Origin: Edaphobacter lichenicola
GTDB taxonomy: Bacteria > Acidobacteriota > Terriglobia > Terriglobales > Acidobacteriaceae
Direction: 5' to 3'
Assembly (NCBI RefSeq): GCF_025264645.1
Contig: NZ_CP073696.1
Coordinates: forward strand, 4,960,001-5,024,000
Length of the DNA stretch: 64,000 nucleotides
The notes under the pieces are model-generated. The model was not told the origin of the DNA, made no database searches, and saw only the letters and a list, made by a program, of their open reading frames with translations. Of this stretch, positions 1 through 8,937 are shown in pieces (the first letter of the stretch is position 1; each line of letters begins with the position of its first letter). The position numbers and the translations under genes are program-made.

Positions 1-910
1 AGGTTGCCAGAGACGCAGGATAGTCGTTGGGCAATCCATCCAGAGAGGCGATGAATTGGGCCTGGTCGTCGGATCGAGCCAGAGTGCCCGGATCGTGCTG
101 CAACTCTTCGCGAGCATAGATGAAGTATCGCTTGTAGGTAGCGCGTCCGGAGAGCCCAGCGATCACGCTTGTGCCCCGCCCAAGCGGCCTGCCAAAATCA
201 TTCCACCAGGTCTGGCCGAAGTGATAACTGTCGGCGATCGCCGGTCCTATGATGGCACCGTCGCGGTTATAGGCAGATTCCAAGACAACCGAATTGCTGT
301 CTACAGGGTCTGCGAGTTCCCGATGCAGATCAGAGATAAGCAGCTCTGCCTGTTGATCCATAGCTTTGTTTCCGTTGTAGCGATTGACCTCGTTCTCTGC
401 TTCAAGGAGTTGGCGTAGACATTCTTTGCGCGCCCAAGGGCGGATTAAGACGTTTTGAGTGGGGATATACCCCATGTCGGCAAGTCTTTCCAAAGCTGGA
501 TAGATCCAGCTATCCATTGGCACATCGGTGGACCCAAGCTTGTCCGGATCAATAATTTCTGTCAGCTGCCGCCGGGTAGGACCATAAGGGAAGCCGGACT
601 GGGCCGATGCGTGGGAGATATATAACGCGTCATGATCGCCATAGATCGACGACAGATTTCCAGCGTCCATCAAAGTCGCGTTCAAGGTTCCGTTCAGGAG
701 CGGTGGCTTGATCAGAGTCGAAGGGACCGCATCAGCCTGAAGAATGAACGGCGAAGATTGCTGAAGGTGTGAAACTCCGAGAGCGGCGTATGAATGATTC
801 GCAGAATTAGTCTCTGTCGCATCCTGAGCTAAACAAAGCCCTGCCGGCAATAGGGACAACCCAAAGACCATACCGATCAGTAGTTTTTTTGAGTTCGGGG
901 TTGCTCTCAT
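1..910 (-). CDS. Capsule assembly Wzi-like protein (3' end cut by window)
   Basis: An uninterrupted reading frame runs from an ATG at 910 down to base 1, giving the first 303 residues; the C-terminus lies outside the window. The product begins MRATPNSKKL, followed by a hydrophobic stretch ending PAGLCLAQ, a convincing signal peptide. Around residues 130-150 it reads VPMDSWIYPALERLADMGYI, which I recall from acidobacterial proteins annotated as capsule assembly Wzi family. Wzi proteins are outer-membrane beta-barrels that help hold surface polysaccharide. The position, divergent from an SLBB polysaccharide exporter, fits that role. No strong Shine-Dalgarno precedes the ATG. The family call is from recognition of the motif and context; the reading frame itself is certain. 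Confidence 0.72.
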   Translation of the reverse strand, partial: MRATPNSKKLLIGMVFGLSLLPAGLCLAQDATETNSANHSYAALGVSHLQQSSPFILQADAVPSTLIKPPLLNGTLNATLMDAGNLSSIYGDHDALYISHASAQSGFPYGPTRRQLTEIIDPDKLGSTDVPMDSWIYPALERLADMGYIPTQNVLIRPWARKECLRQLLEAENEVNRYNGNKAMDQQAELLISDLHRELADPVDSNSVVLESAYNRDGAIIGPAIADSYHFGQTWWNDFGRPLGRGTSVIAGLSGRATYKRYFIYAREELQHDPGTLARSDDQAQFIASLDGLPNDYPASLAT

Positions 911-1218
911 ACGGGGAGGTTCACGTTAAGGTTCGAGTCATCTGACACATGAATATCCATTGTAATTTTGAGCGTAAGATGTACGTGCTGCCTTACTCGA
1001 TCCTACTAGAAAAGAGCACAGATGGAAGCGATAGGAACGATGCTTCAAAATATCCGTTATGCTTAGAGTATCGAATGTAACGAGATCGACCTGACGTTCC
1101 GTGAGTCGTGGAAGGGTTTTAGCAGCAGATGAGCTTAATGCGAAGCGGTCGTGACTTTGATTGCAAAGGTGCAATGAACTGTAACTGCAAGAAATTTCAT
1201 TCAAGAGAATTGTTAGGG
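911..1218. promoter_or_regulatory. Divergent intergenic region between Wzi-like and SLBB genes
   Basis: About 300 bases separate the two divergent starts if the exporter starts at 1219. The region must hold promoters for both directions. I see no convincing -35/-10 pair or palindrome. An in-frame upstream ATG at 1129 would extend the exporter by 30 Cys-rich residues and shrink this gap to about 218 bases. Confidence 0.4.
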
Positions 1219-3957
1219 ATGACGGCCAAGGGGTGGTTCCGCGCTCTCCGTGTGTTGGTTCTGACGTGCATTGCTTGTTCGATTCCGTTGACGACACACG
1301 GACAATCGGCCCAGCCAAACGATAATCCTTTCGCTTCTCTTGGGCCAACTCAAAGCACGGCAACTCAAAACCCCCAGAGTCAGAGCTCGGGCTCAGATTC
1401 AACGAATCAGCAGCTTCCTCAGCTCCCCCAAACTCCGCAAGAGGGCACAACGATCAATGGAGTGCCGAACCTGGGCAACACGTCGTCCGATTCATCGACG
1501 GAACGTAATGGCCGTCGCGTGGGCCAGAATGCGTATGCTTACGAACCACCTGTTCCTCTTACGCCGTATCAGCGTCTGGTTGCGTCTTCCGTGGGAAAGG
1601 TGCTTCCGATCTACGGATCAACGTTGTTCAGTAATGTCCCGACGACATTTGCTCCGGTCGATCGTATTCCGGTGACGCCGGAGTATTTGATTGGACCAGG
1701 AGATGAACTGTTGGTCCGGCTTTGGGGACAGGTAACGCTGGATGGGCACTTTACTGTCGATCGTTCAGGGAACGTCTATCTTCCGCAGGTAGGTGCGATT
1801 CGTGTTGCAGGTATCCCATTTGCGAAGCTGACAGATTATCTTCGCGCTCAGATAGGGCGCACGTTTCGCAACTTCGATATCAACGTAAATATTGGGCAGT
1901 TGCGGTCCATTCAAATATTTATTGTGGGTGAAGCGAAGCGTCCTGGCAGCTACACGGTCAGTTCTCTCAGCACGCTTGTGAATGCACTGTTTGCCAGCGG
2001 TGGTCCGGGGCCAATGGGAAGCATGCGCGATATTCAAGTAAAGCGCAACGGCGAAGCGGTCGTAACCTTTGATTTTTATGATCTGCTATTGAAGGGCGAC
2101 AAATCGAAGGATGTACAGCTGGTGTCTGGGGATGTTATTTACATTCCGCCAGTAGGGCCGATGGTAGCAGTAGCCGGAAGTGTTGATGTGCCGGCGTTGT
2201 ATGAACTGAAAAAGGAATCCACGGTGAGCGAACTGCTTCGCTTATCCGGCGGACTTTCGACGTTGGCCCAGGACAAACAGATCCGAATTGAGCGCCTCAA
2301 GCTGAACGATTCGAGATCGGTGGTCGATGTAAAGCTCGATGCTGCCGGACTGGCGACTGAACTTCACGATGGCGACATTGTAGAAGTTTCACCGATCATT
2401 GACCGTTTCAAAGACTCAGTTACTTTGCGGGGAAACGTGGCAGAGCCACGGCGATTTGCCTGGTTTCCGGGCATGCGAGTGCGTGACATTATTCCCGACA
2501 AAGAAGCACTCTTGACGCGAGACTACTGGTTGCAGCGCAATCGGCTTGGGCTTCCGATACTGGACTCTACCCCTGCAGTTCGCCTTTATGCGCCGGATGC
2601 TCCAACAGCACAGTACAACGGTGGTGGTATTTCGCCAGTAAGTCCCATCGTTCTTCCGAGTTTGACCTACTCTCAGAGACTCGCAGCCGCCCAGGACAGC
2701 GACACGAACGTGTACGGGATTACTCCGAAGCAGCCCCTGGGTAGAAGCGATAACTCTACGCCTCCTTCTACTTCTGCCGGTGATGATCTGAACTCCACAC
2801 AGGCGGACGCTCAAAGCTCGTTGCCTTCGGGAGACAACGGGAATACCGTTCGCAACACAAATAATTCGCGCGGTGGAGCGCTCGGCACAGGGGACACGCG
2901 GAACGAAACAGATTCCAGCAGCGCAACGGGGTCTTCGGTAAGTGCTGCGGTAACCGGAACGTCGCAGCGGTTTCCGGCAAAGAACGCGGTTGTGCTAAGC
3001 GCGCCTGAGGTTGATTGGGCGTACGCAGTCATTCAGCGGCTCAATCATAACGACTTGAGCTCCCAGCTCATTCCGTTCAATCTTGGAAAAGTAGTGTTGG
3101 ATGGTAGCGCGACGGACAACCTGGAGCTTGAGGCTGGTGACGTTGTTACGATTTTTTCAAAGTCCGATATTCGTGTCCCTCAATCTCAGCAGACGAAGTA
3201 CGTACGACTTGAGGGTGAGTTTAGTGCCAGCGGTACGTACAGCGTCGCCCCAGGGGAGACGCTTCGTCAACTCGTGACTCGCGCCGGTGGGTTGACTTCA
3301 GGTGCCTACCTGTATGGATCTCAATTTACCCGAGAGTCCGCAAGGGTAATCCAACAGCAGCGACTCAATGATTATGCTGCGGACCTTGATCGCCGGATCA
3401 AATTGGCCGAAGCGAACGCTGCGAATAATGCGATAAGTCCTCAAGATGATGTTCAGGACGTTGCCGCACTGCAAAATGCTCGAACTGTTGCGCAAAGGCT
3501 ACGGCAGTTGAAATCTACGGGAAGAATTGTCCTTGATATGGGCGCCGAGAGCAAGACAGTGGCGGATATTCCGGATCTCCCGCTTGAAGATGGCGACGTA
3601 TTTATCGTTCCCCAGATGCCGTTGACCGTTGATGTGTTTGGAGCGGTTTACAACCAGACGTCTTTTCTGTACAACCCCCAGAAGCGGGTAGGCGATTATT
3701 TGCATCAGGCGGGGGGCGGGACGCGCACCGCGGATAACAGTCGAAGCTACATTGTCCGGGCGGATGGCGCGATTGTTAGCCGACAATATTCGAGCGGCAT
3801 ACTCGGTAGATTTGATTCCACTCGGCTTAACCCTGGTGATGCTGTTGTTGTTCCTGAACAGGTCGATAAGCGGCCTCTGCTTCGGAATCTTGTGGATATC
3901 GCGACGATCTTTGGCCAATTTGGCCTCGGGATAGCTGCCATTAATGTATTGAGATAA
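1219..3957 (+). CDS. Multi-SLBB polysaccharide export protein (OPX/Wza-like)
   Basis: Outer-membrane polysaccharide export protein of 912 residues. The start at 1219 is chosen because it opens directly into a signal peptide (MTAKGWFRALRV... ending THGQS); the frame is open upstream to an ATG at 1129. A poly-export domain begins near residue 150 with YLIGPGDELLVRLWG. It is followed by about five SLBB-like units starting near residues 230 (FIVGEAKRPGSY), 314 (VAGSVDVPALY), 398 (LRGNVAEPRRF), 660 (LEGEFSASGTY) and 800 (VFGAVYNQTSF). A Ser/Thr/Asn/Gly-rich low-complexity stretch lies at about residues 507-589. The protein is far longer than enterobacterial Wza (about 380 residues), as seen in other large multi-SLBB exporters. 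It is followed by the PCP gene after 17 bases and probably works with it in export. Confidence 0.9.
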   Translation: MTAKGWFRALRVLVLTCIACSIPLTTHGQSAQPNDNPFASLGPTQSTATQNPQSQSSGSDSTNQQLPQLPQTPQEGTTINGVPNLGNTSSDSSTERNGRRVGQNAYAYEPPVPLTPYQRLVASSVGKVLPIYGSTLFSNVPTTFAPVDRIPVTPEYLIGPGDELLVRLWGQVTLDGHFTVDRSGNVYLPQVGAIRVAGIPFAKLTDYLRAQIGRTFRNFDINVNIGQLRSIQIFIVGEAKRPGSYTVSSLSTLVNALFASGGPGPMGSMRDIQVKRNGEAVVTFDFYDLLLKGDKSKDVQLVSGDVIYIPPVGPMVAVAGSVDVPALYELKKESTVSELLRLSGGLSTLAQDKQIRIERLKLNDSRSVVDVKLDAAGLATELHDGDIVEVSPIIDRFKDSVTLRGNVAEPRRFAWFPGMRVRDIIPDKEALLTRDYWLQRNRLGLPILDSTPAVRLYAPDAPTAQYNGGGISPVSPIVLPSLTYSQRLAAAQDSDTNVYGITPKQPLGRSDNSTPPSTSAGDDLNSTQADAQSSLPSGDNGNTVRNTNNSRGGALGTGDTRNETDSSSATGSSVSAAVTGTSQRFPAKNAVVLSAPEVDWAYAVIQRLNHNDLSSQLIPFNLGKVVLDGSATDNLELEAGDVVTIFSKSDIRVPQSQQTKYVRLEGEFSASGTYSVAPGETLRQLVTRAGGLTSGAYLYGSQFTRESARVIQQQRLNDYAADLDRRIKLAEANAANNAISPQDDVQDVAALQNARTVAQRLRQLKSTGRIVLDMGAESKTVADIPDLPLEDGDVFIVPQMPLTVDVFGAVYNQTSFLYNPQKRVGDYLHQAGGGTRTADNSRSYIVRADGAIVSRQYSSGILGRFDSTRLNPGDAVVVPEQVDKRPLLRNLVDIATIFGQFGLGIAAINVLR

Positions 3958-3974
3958 TTGAGGCAGGTAAGACA

Positions 3975-5189
3975 ATGTTGGAGACAGAGTCCAGGCGGAC
4001 GACGATTGACGTCGCAACGGATGGTGGGTCGGCGGACTACGTTTCGAAACGCGGCGAGCTCGACTTGTTCTTGTTGGCTTTACTCGTCAAACGCAAAGGT
4101 CGACGAACGATGTTGACGGCGGTCGCGGGTTTGTTTGTTGTTCTAGTTATGCTGTTTTTCATGAAGCCAAGATATTCGGCGTCGGCAGCACTTCTAGTTC
4201 CGCAGCCCAGTTCATCCGGGGCCTCGATAGCTCTCAAACTAGCGATGGGAGGGTTGGATCTTGGCGGGGGGACCTCCGAGGTTTACGAGGATATTCTCGA
4301 AAGTAAAACTGTCGCCGATCGCCTGATCGCACAGTATGGCTTGAAGGGTGTCTACAGAGTTAAATATCAACTCGCGGCACAGAAAGAGTTGGCTTCGCGT
4401 ACGAAGATCGTCACTTCGAAGGAAGGCTTAGTTCGAGTGACAGTTCAGGATGAAGATCCAAAACGGGCTGCCGATCTAGCAAATAGTTATCTAGCCGAAT
4501 TGGACCGCATGAATGAGGGTCTTGCCATCACATCTGCGGGTCAGCAGCGACTTTATTTTGAGCGTGAGATGGTCAAGGAGAAAGATGCTCTCGCGGAAGC
4601 CGAAGTCGAATTGAAAAAAACTCAAGAGAGCACCGGTATTCTGGTACCGCAAGCTCAGGTCGCGGCCAATATTGGTGCTATAGAACAAACCCGAGCGCAG
4701 TTGAGGCTTCGCCAGGTACAGTTAGGCGCTCTCCTGCAAGGTGCGACGCAAGAGAACCCAAATGTTTTGCGACTTCAGGCCGAGATAAAGGGGCTTGAGA
4801 ATCAATTGCAAGCGATGCAAAGCGGCTCTGACACCGGAGTGGCCACAGGGATACCTACCTCGAAGACTCCTGAGCGAGCACTGGAATATATCCGGAAAGA
4901 GCGAGAAGTGAAGTTTCACGAGGCGGTCTTTGCTTTGCTTGCCAAGCAATACGAACTTGCCAAACAAGAAGAAGCAAAGACGGTTTCGATGATCGAGGTA
5001 CTCGATCGTGCAACCGTTCCTGAACGAAAAACGTGGCCACCAAAGACAGTGTTCTGTTTGCTAGGCCTATTGGGCGGCGCATTGGTCGGTGTTGTCTGGA
5101 CGTTGGTGGAGTCATTTATTCAGGCGGCTATGTCAAATCCGGATAATCAAGAAAAATATCAGGCTTTAATGGGCACAAGACATACATAA
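3975..5189 (+). CDS. Chain-length determinant / polysaccharide co-polymerase (Wzz/GumC-like)
   Basis: Inner-membrane PCP protein of 404 residues. A Wzz-type N-terminal region leads to a membrane segment at about residues 45-63 (TAVAGLFVVLVMLFFM) followed by the typical YSASAALLVP strand. The centre is a long Glu/Gln/Lys-rich periplasmic coiled coil (about 190-320), and a second membrane segment lies near 352-374 (TVFCLLGLLGGALVGVVW). The usual Pro before the second membrane segment is present (TWPPK). There is no C-terminal tyrosine kinase domain as in Wzc, so any BY-kinase would have to be separate; none is in the window. It lies 17 bases after the SLBB exporter and just before the polymerase gene, a standard Wzx/Wzy export arrangement. 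Confidence 0.88.
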   Translation: MLETESRRTTIDVATDGGSADYVSKRGELDLFLLALLVKRKGRRTMLTAVAGLFVVLVMLFFMKPRYSASAALLVPQPSSSGASIALKLAMGGLDLGGGTSEVYEDILESKTVADRLIAQYGLKGVYRVKYQLAAQKELASRTKIVTSKEGLVRVTVQDEDPKRAADLANSYLAELDRMNEGLAITSAGQQRLYFEREMVKEKDALAEAEVELKKTQESTGILVPQAQVAANIGAIEQTRAQLRLRQVQLGALLQGATQENPNVLRLQAEIKGLENQLQAMQSGSDTGVATGIPTSKTPERALEYIRKEREVKFHEAVFALLAKQYELAKQEEAKTVSMIEVLDRATVPERKTWPPKTVFCLLGLLGGALVGVVWTLVESFIQAAMSNPDNQEKYQALMGTRHT

Positions 5190-5314
5190 ACGTCCCTTCG
5201 CAAGAAGGTGCATTGCGGACTACTCGATTGGCGTCTCAATCGATACTCGACGTTGGTTGGGTACCGCGTTTTGATAGAAGAGTCGCACGTATCAGGTACC
5301 AGGAGGTTCAGGCG

Positions 5315-6652
5315 ATGAGGCTGATGCATTGGATGTTTGCAGTGTGTCTCCTCACTGCCTCATGCGATATTGCCCTTGTATTTGATATCGGCGGCACGCT
5401 TCGATTGTCGCAGATACTGATGGTGTTTGTAGTCGTAGGCGCCCTAGGCAAGGTTGCTCAACGAGGAACAATCTTATGGCCGCAGGGCGGCATGTCGATC
5501 GTAATCTGGTGTTTGGTGCAGGTACTTTTTTTAGTTGTTAGCTTGACGCCCGGTGTGGGCGCCTCCTACTACCTGTTGCTATTTTTCACTATTTTCGGTG
5601 TTTTTGCCGTACTTCAGTTATATGGCAAAAGTGATTACATCGATTCTCTGATGAAGATTTATCTGGTTTCTTATGTCCTTATTGCATTTTTCGGTCTGTT
5701 CCAACTAGTTTCACCCTCGTTGCACTTGGGATCGTATTTTGTAGCGCAGTGGCTTTTGCGCGGAAAGATTCCACGCATTAATGGCTTCTGTTACGAACCT
5801 TCCTATTACGCAACTTATTTGGTGATGGGTTGGATCATGGTGCTCGATCTGAGAGCGTCGAAGGCCAAGATTACGTCTTCTCAAAAGTGGAAGTGGTTTG
5901 CAATCACGATAGGTGCAGCTATGTTTCTATCGACTAGCAGGACCGCCTGGATCGTTATGGTGCTCGAAGGAGTAGTGCGTGGGGTTCCAAGTGCGTATCG
6001 CAAACTCAAACTGGAACTTACAAAAATAGGTTCCGGTAATCTGAGGATTCAGCGACCGCGAGTGGGCCTCTTTGTTATTGGTTTAGTTCTAGTCGGAGTA
6101 TTTGTAGCTGGAGCCTTACAGCTAGCTTCTATCATCAACCCCAATATACTTTTGAATGGAACGGGGTTGAATCACACGGCCTCACATTCGGTATCGGAGC
6201 GCTCTGGCCGATCGGTTGATACATTTGGGGTGTTTCTCGATCACCCCTGGATGGGACAGAGTTTAACAGGCGTTGCGAGTCAGGTTGCTGAGCTCCATGG
6301 ACATAATCTTTCGTCGGTCGAGGAGCTTCGAGTGTGGTGGGGTTTCCCGGTGATTTTGGAAGTGCTTGCCGCAAGTGGTGTTGTCGGATTCATTCCGTTT
6401 CTGTGGTTTTTTGGCACGATAACGATTGGTACTTTCGGGTTAATCCGGCAGCGGTGGCCCGAGGAGAGAGCGAAGTGGTTGCGTGCGTTGGTCCGCGCAC
6501 TTATTTTCGAATGCATCATCCTTCTTGCAGATCAAAATCTACTACGCATGTATCTATGGTTTCATGTGACGATGGTTGTCGTGGTGGCATTCCAGCTTCG
6601 GCACTGGCAGAGATCGGAAGACCACTCCAGGACAGTAGTAGCGCTGGCATGA
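5315..6652 (+). CDS. O-antigen polymerase/ligase family membrane protein (Wzy-like)
   Basis: A polytopic membrane protein of 445 residues when started at ATG 5315, which has a full AGGAGG at 5301-5306, eight bases upstream. The frame also extends to a TTG at 5213, but that extra part is charged and lacks a ribosome site. About ten hydrophobic segments are visible. There is a large periplasmic loop at about residues 265-350 with HTASHSVSERSGRSVDTFGVF and DHPWMGQSLTGVA, the kind of loop that carries catalytic residues in Wzy and WaaL proteins. The position after the exporter and PCP genes argues for polymerase. Ligase cannot be excluded, because the two families share the fold. Confidence 0.78.
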   Translation: MRLMHWMFAVCLLTASCDIALVFDIGGTLRLSQILMVFVVVGALGKVAQRGTILWPQGGMSIVIWCLVQVLFLVVSLTPGVGASYYLLLFFTIFGVFAVLQLYGKSDYIDSLMKIYLVSYVLIAFFGLFQLVSPSLHLGSYFVAQWLLRGKIPRINGFCYEPSYYATYLVMGWIMVLDLRASKAKITSSQKWKWFAITIGAAMFLSTSRTAWIVMVLEGVVRGVPSAYRKLKLELTKIGSGNLRIQRPRVGLFVIGLVLVGVFVAGALQLASIINPNILLNGTGLNHTASHSVSERSGRSVDTFGVFLDHPWMGQSLTGVASQVAELHGHNLSSVEELRVWWGFPVILEVLAASGVVGFIPFLWFFGTITIGTFGLIRQRWPEERAKWLRALVRALIFECIILLADQNLLRMYLWFHVTMVVVVAFQLRHWQRSEDHSRTVVALA

Positions 6653-6877
6653 TCAAGCCAACAAAGCAACGGTTCAATCGGCGCTCATGCGTGAGGGGTC
6701 CTCAATGGCAAGTGCGTTATTGCTATCGCCAGCTGGCAGGTATGCCATCGGCGAGTTCGAATCACGATAGTGCTATGCGCCGGCCTTTTCGAACGCCGAA
6801 ATCACTCGAATAATTTTGTCCAGCTATTTTCTATGGAACGATGAAATGTCCAAATCCAGGTGTGAGCGGAAAGCTTA
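6653..6877. other. Intergenic, no gene seen
   Basis: A gap of 225 bases between the polymerase and rmlB. It contains a T-loop-like GTTCGAATC at about 6753-6761, but the flanks do not pair into a T-stem, so it is not a tRNA. It probably carries the promoter for the rml operon; I cannot point to specific elements. Confidence 0.4.
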
Positions 6878-8065
6878 ATGAAAGAGCAGATGTCTGATCG
6901 TCTTAGAGACTACGGAACGATACGAGCAACTCAAGACAGCCCCATTCTTGTGACAGGTGGCGCGGGATTTATCGGTAGCAATTTTGTGTTGGATTGGCTA
7001 GCTGGTGATCGTGGCGCATTGGTCAACCTCGATAAGCTGACGTATGCAGGGAATCCAGCGAATCTGGCTTCCGTGCAGAACATCCACCGATATACGTTTG
7101 TCCACGGTGATATCTGCGACTCAACGCTGGTAGCAGAATTATTCGAGAAGCACCGGCCGCGTGCAGTGATTCATTTTGCGGCGGAGAGCCATGTTGATCG
7201 ATCCATCCTGAGGCCAGAGGCGTTTCTGAAGACCAATGTCGATGGGACGTTCACGCTGCTACAGGCGGCACGTTCGTACCACGATTCCCTGGCAGGCGAG
7301 GAGCAGAAGAGATTCCGATTTTTGCATGTTTCGACCGATGAAGTGTATGGAACTTTGTCGCCGGAGGACCCCGCCTTCCACGAAGAGACACCCTATGCTC
7401 CCAATAGTCCTTATGCGGCGTCAAAAGCTGCATCGGATCATCTGGTGCGGGCGTGGGTTCATACCTATGGGTTGCCGGCAATCGTTACAAACTGCTCGAA
7501 CAACTATGGGCCATATCAGTTTCCAGAAAAGCTGATTCCGTTGATGATCGCGAACGCCCTCCAAGGCAAGGCCTTGCCAGTCTATGGAGATGGACTGCAG
7601 GTGAGGGACTGGTTATATGTTGGAGACCACACAAGTGCACTCCGCGCGGTGCTGGAGCGAGGACGGATAGGGGAGACCTATAACATCGGCGGGGGAAATC
7701 AAAGGAGCAACCTTGAGGTTGTGACGATGGTGTGTGAGCTGCTCGATGAACTGGTGCCGAAGTCGGCGTTCCGGCCCCATCTTCAACTGGTGAAGTATGT
7801 GACGGATCGACCCGGGCACGACCGCCGATATGCGATTGACGCGCGGAAGTTGGAGGGTGAACTCGGATGGCGACCCAACGAAAGCTTCGAGACGGGTTTG
7901 AGGAAGACGGTGGAGTGGTATCTGGAGAACACGGCTTGGGTAGATAGCGTGACGAGCGGGGCATATCAGCAATGGATGGAGCAGAACTACTCCGCGCGTG
8001 AACCGGGGAATGCGACTACCGTTGAGACTCGCGGGGCGGTCGATGCTGGTAAGGGGGCTCGATGA
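6878..8065 (+). CDS. rmlB: dTDP-glucose 4,6-dehydratase
   Basis: Second step of dTDP-L-rhamnose synthesis: NAD-dependent conversion of dTDP-glucose to dTDP-4-keto-6-deoxyglucose, in the cytoplasm. The protein has 395 residues. The Rossmann motif GGAGFIGSNFV is near residue 27, after an N-terminal extension. STDEVYG is the substrate-binding and catalytic segment, and the Tyr-Lys pair is in YAASKAASDHLV. NNYGPYQFPEKLIP and DRPGHDRRYAID are both diagnostic of RmlB. The C-terminus carries about 30 poorly conserved residues. The stop overlaps the rmlA start by four bases (ATGA at 8062-8065), indicating translational coupling. Confidence 0.95.
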   Translation: MKEQMSDRLRDYGTIRATQDSPILVTGGAGFIGSNFVLDWLAGDRGALVNLDKLTYAGNPANLASVQNIHRYTFVHGDICDSTLVAELFEKHRPRAVIHFAAESHVDRSILRPEAFLKTNVDGTFTLLQAARSYHDSLAGEEQKRFRFLHVSTDEVYGTLSPEDPAFHEETPYAPNSPYAASKAASDHLVRAWVHTYGLPAIVTNCSNNYGPYQFPEKLIPLMIANALQGKALPVYGDGLQVRDWLYVGDHTSALRAVLERGRIGETYNIGGGNQRSNLEVVTMVCELLDELVPKSAFRPHLQLVKYVTDRPGHDRRYAIDARKLEGELGWRPNESFETGLRKTVEWYLENTAWVDSVTSGAYQQWMEQNYSAREPGNATTVETRGAVDAGKGAR

Positions 8066-8937
8066 AGGGAATTATTCTGGCCGGCGGGTCGGGAACTAGG
8101 TTACATCCGGTGACGCAGGTGGTGTCGAAGCAATTGCTGCCGGTCTACGACAAGCCGATGATCTATTATCCGCTTTCTTCCTTGCTGCTAGCTGGAGTTC
8201 GGGAGATTCTTGTCATTTCGACTCCAGAGGACACGCCGCGTTTCGAGCGAATGTTGGGAACTGGCGAGCAATGGGGCATCACACTGCAGTATGCGGTTCA
8301 ACCGTCGCCTGACGGCCTGGCGCAGGCATTTCTGATCGGCGAGGAGTTTCTGTCGGGCGAAGGCTGTTGTCTGGTGTTAGGTGACAACATCTTTTATGGG
8401 CATGACTTCGCGAAGAGTCTGCGCGAGGCGGCAGCGCGCGGACCGGGAGCGACGGTATTTGCTTATCCGGTGCTGGATCCAGAGCGGTATGGGGTCGTCG
8501 AGTTCGATGCTGCGCGTCGGGCGATATCGATTGAAGAGAAGCCGTTGAAGCCGAAGTCGCGCTATGCGGTGACCGGGATTTACTTCTACGATGCGCAAGT
8601 GGTAGGCGTAGCTAAGGGGCTGAAACCTTCGCCGCGCGGCGAGCTTGAAATAACCGACGTTAACCGTTGGTATTTAGAGCGCGGGCTACTTCGAACGCAG
8701 GTGCTTGGGCGAGGGATTGCCTGGCTGGATACTGGAACGCACGAGTCGCTGCTGGAGGCCGCAACGTTCATTCATACGATCGAAAAGAGGCAGGGGTTGA
8801 AGGTCGCTTGTCCTGAGGAGATCGTGTATCGGCTGGGCTATATTGATGCAGATCAGCTTCGGGCTCTGGCAGCGAATATCGCGAAGAGCACCTATGGTCA
8901 GTATCTACTGCGGGTATTGGAAGAGACGGTGTATTGA
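8062..8937 (+). CDS. rmlA: Glucose-1-phosphate thymidylyltransferase
   Basis: First step of dTDP-rhamnose synthesis: glucose 1-phosphate plus dTTP gives dTDP-glucose. Its 291 residues match the usual RmlA length. The nucleotidyltransferase signature GGSGTRLHPVT is at the N-terminus, followed by SKQLLPVYDKPMIYYP, the metal-binding segment LGDNIFYG, and VEFD with IEEKP. LEITDVN and DTGTHESLLEA complete the family pattern. It overlaps rmlB by four bases and rmlD by one, so the three are very probably one operon. This enzyme is normally inhibited by dTDP-rhamnose; nothing in the sequence suggests otherwise. Confidence 0.95.
   Translation: MKGIILAGGSGTRLHPVTQVVSKQLLPVYDKPMIYYPLSSLLLAGVREILVISTPEDTPRFERMLGTGEQWGITLQYAVQPSPDGLAQAFLIGEEFLSGEGCCLVLGDNIFYGHDFAKSLREAAARGPGATVFAYPVLDPERYGVVEFDAARRAISIEEKPLKPKSRYAVTGIYFYDAQVVGVAKGLKPSPRGELEITDVNRWYLERGLLRTQVLGRGIAWLDTGTHESLLEAATFIHTIEKRQGLKVACPEEIVYRLGYIDADQLRALAANIAKSTYGQYLLRVLEETVY

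Noticed and set aside
6745..6775. tRNA T-loop-like GTTCGAATC
   Set aside because: Flanking bases do not form a T-stem and no acceptor or anticodon arm is visible.
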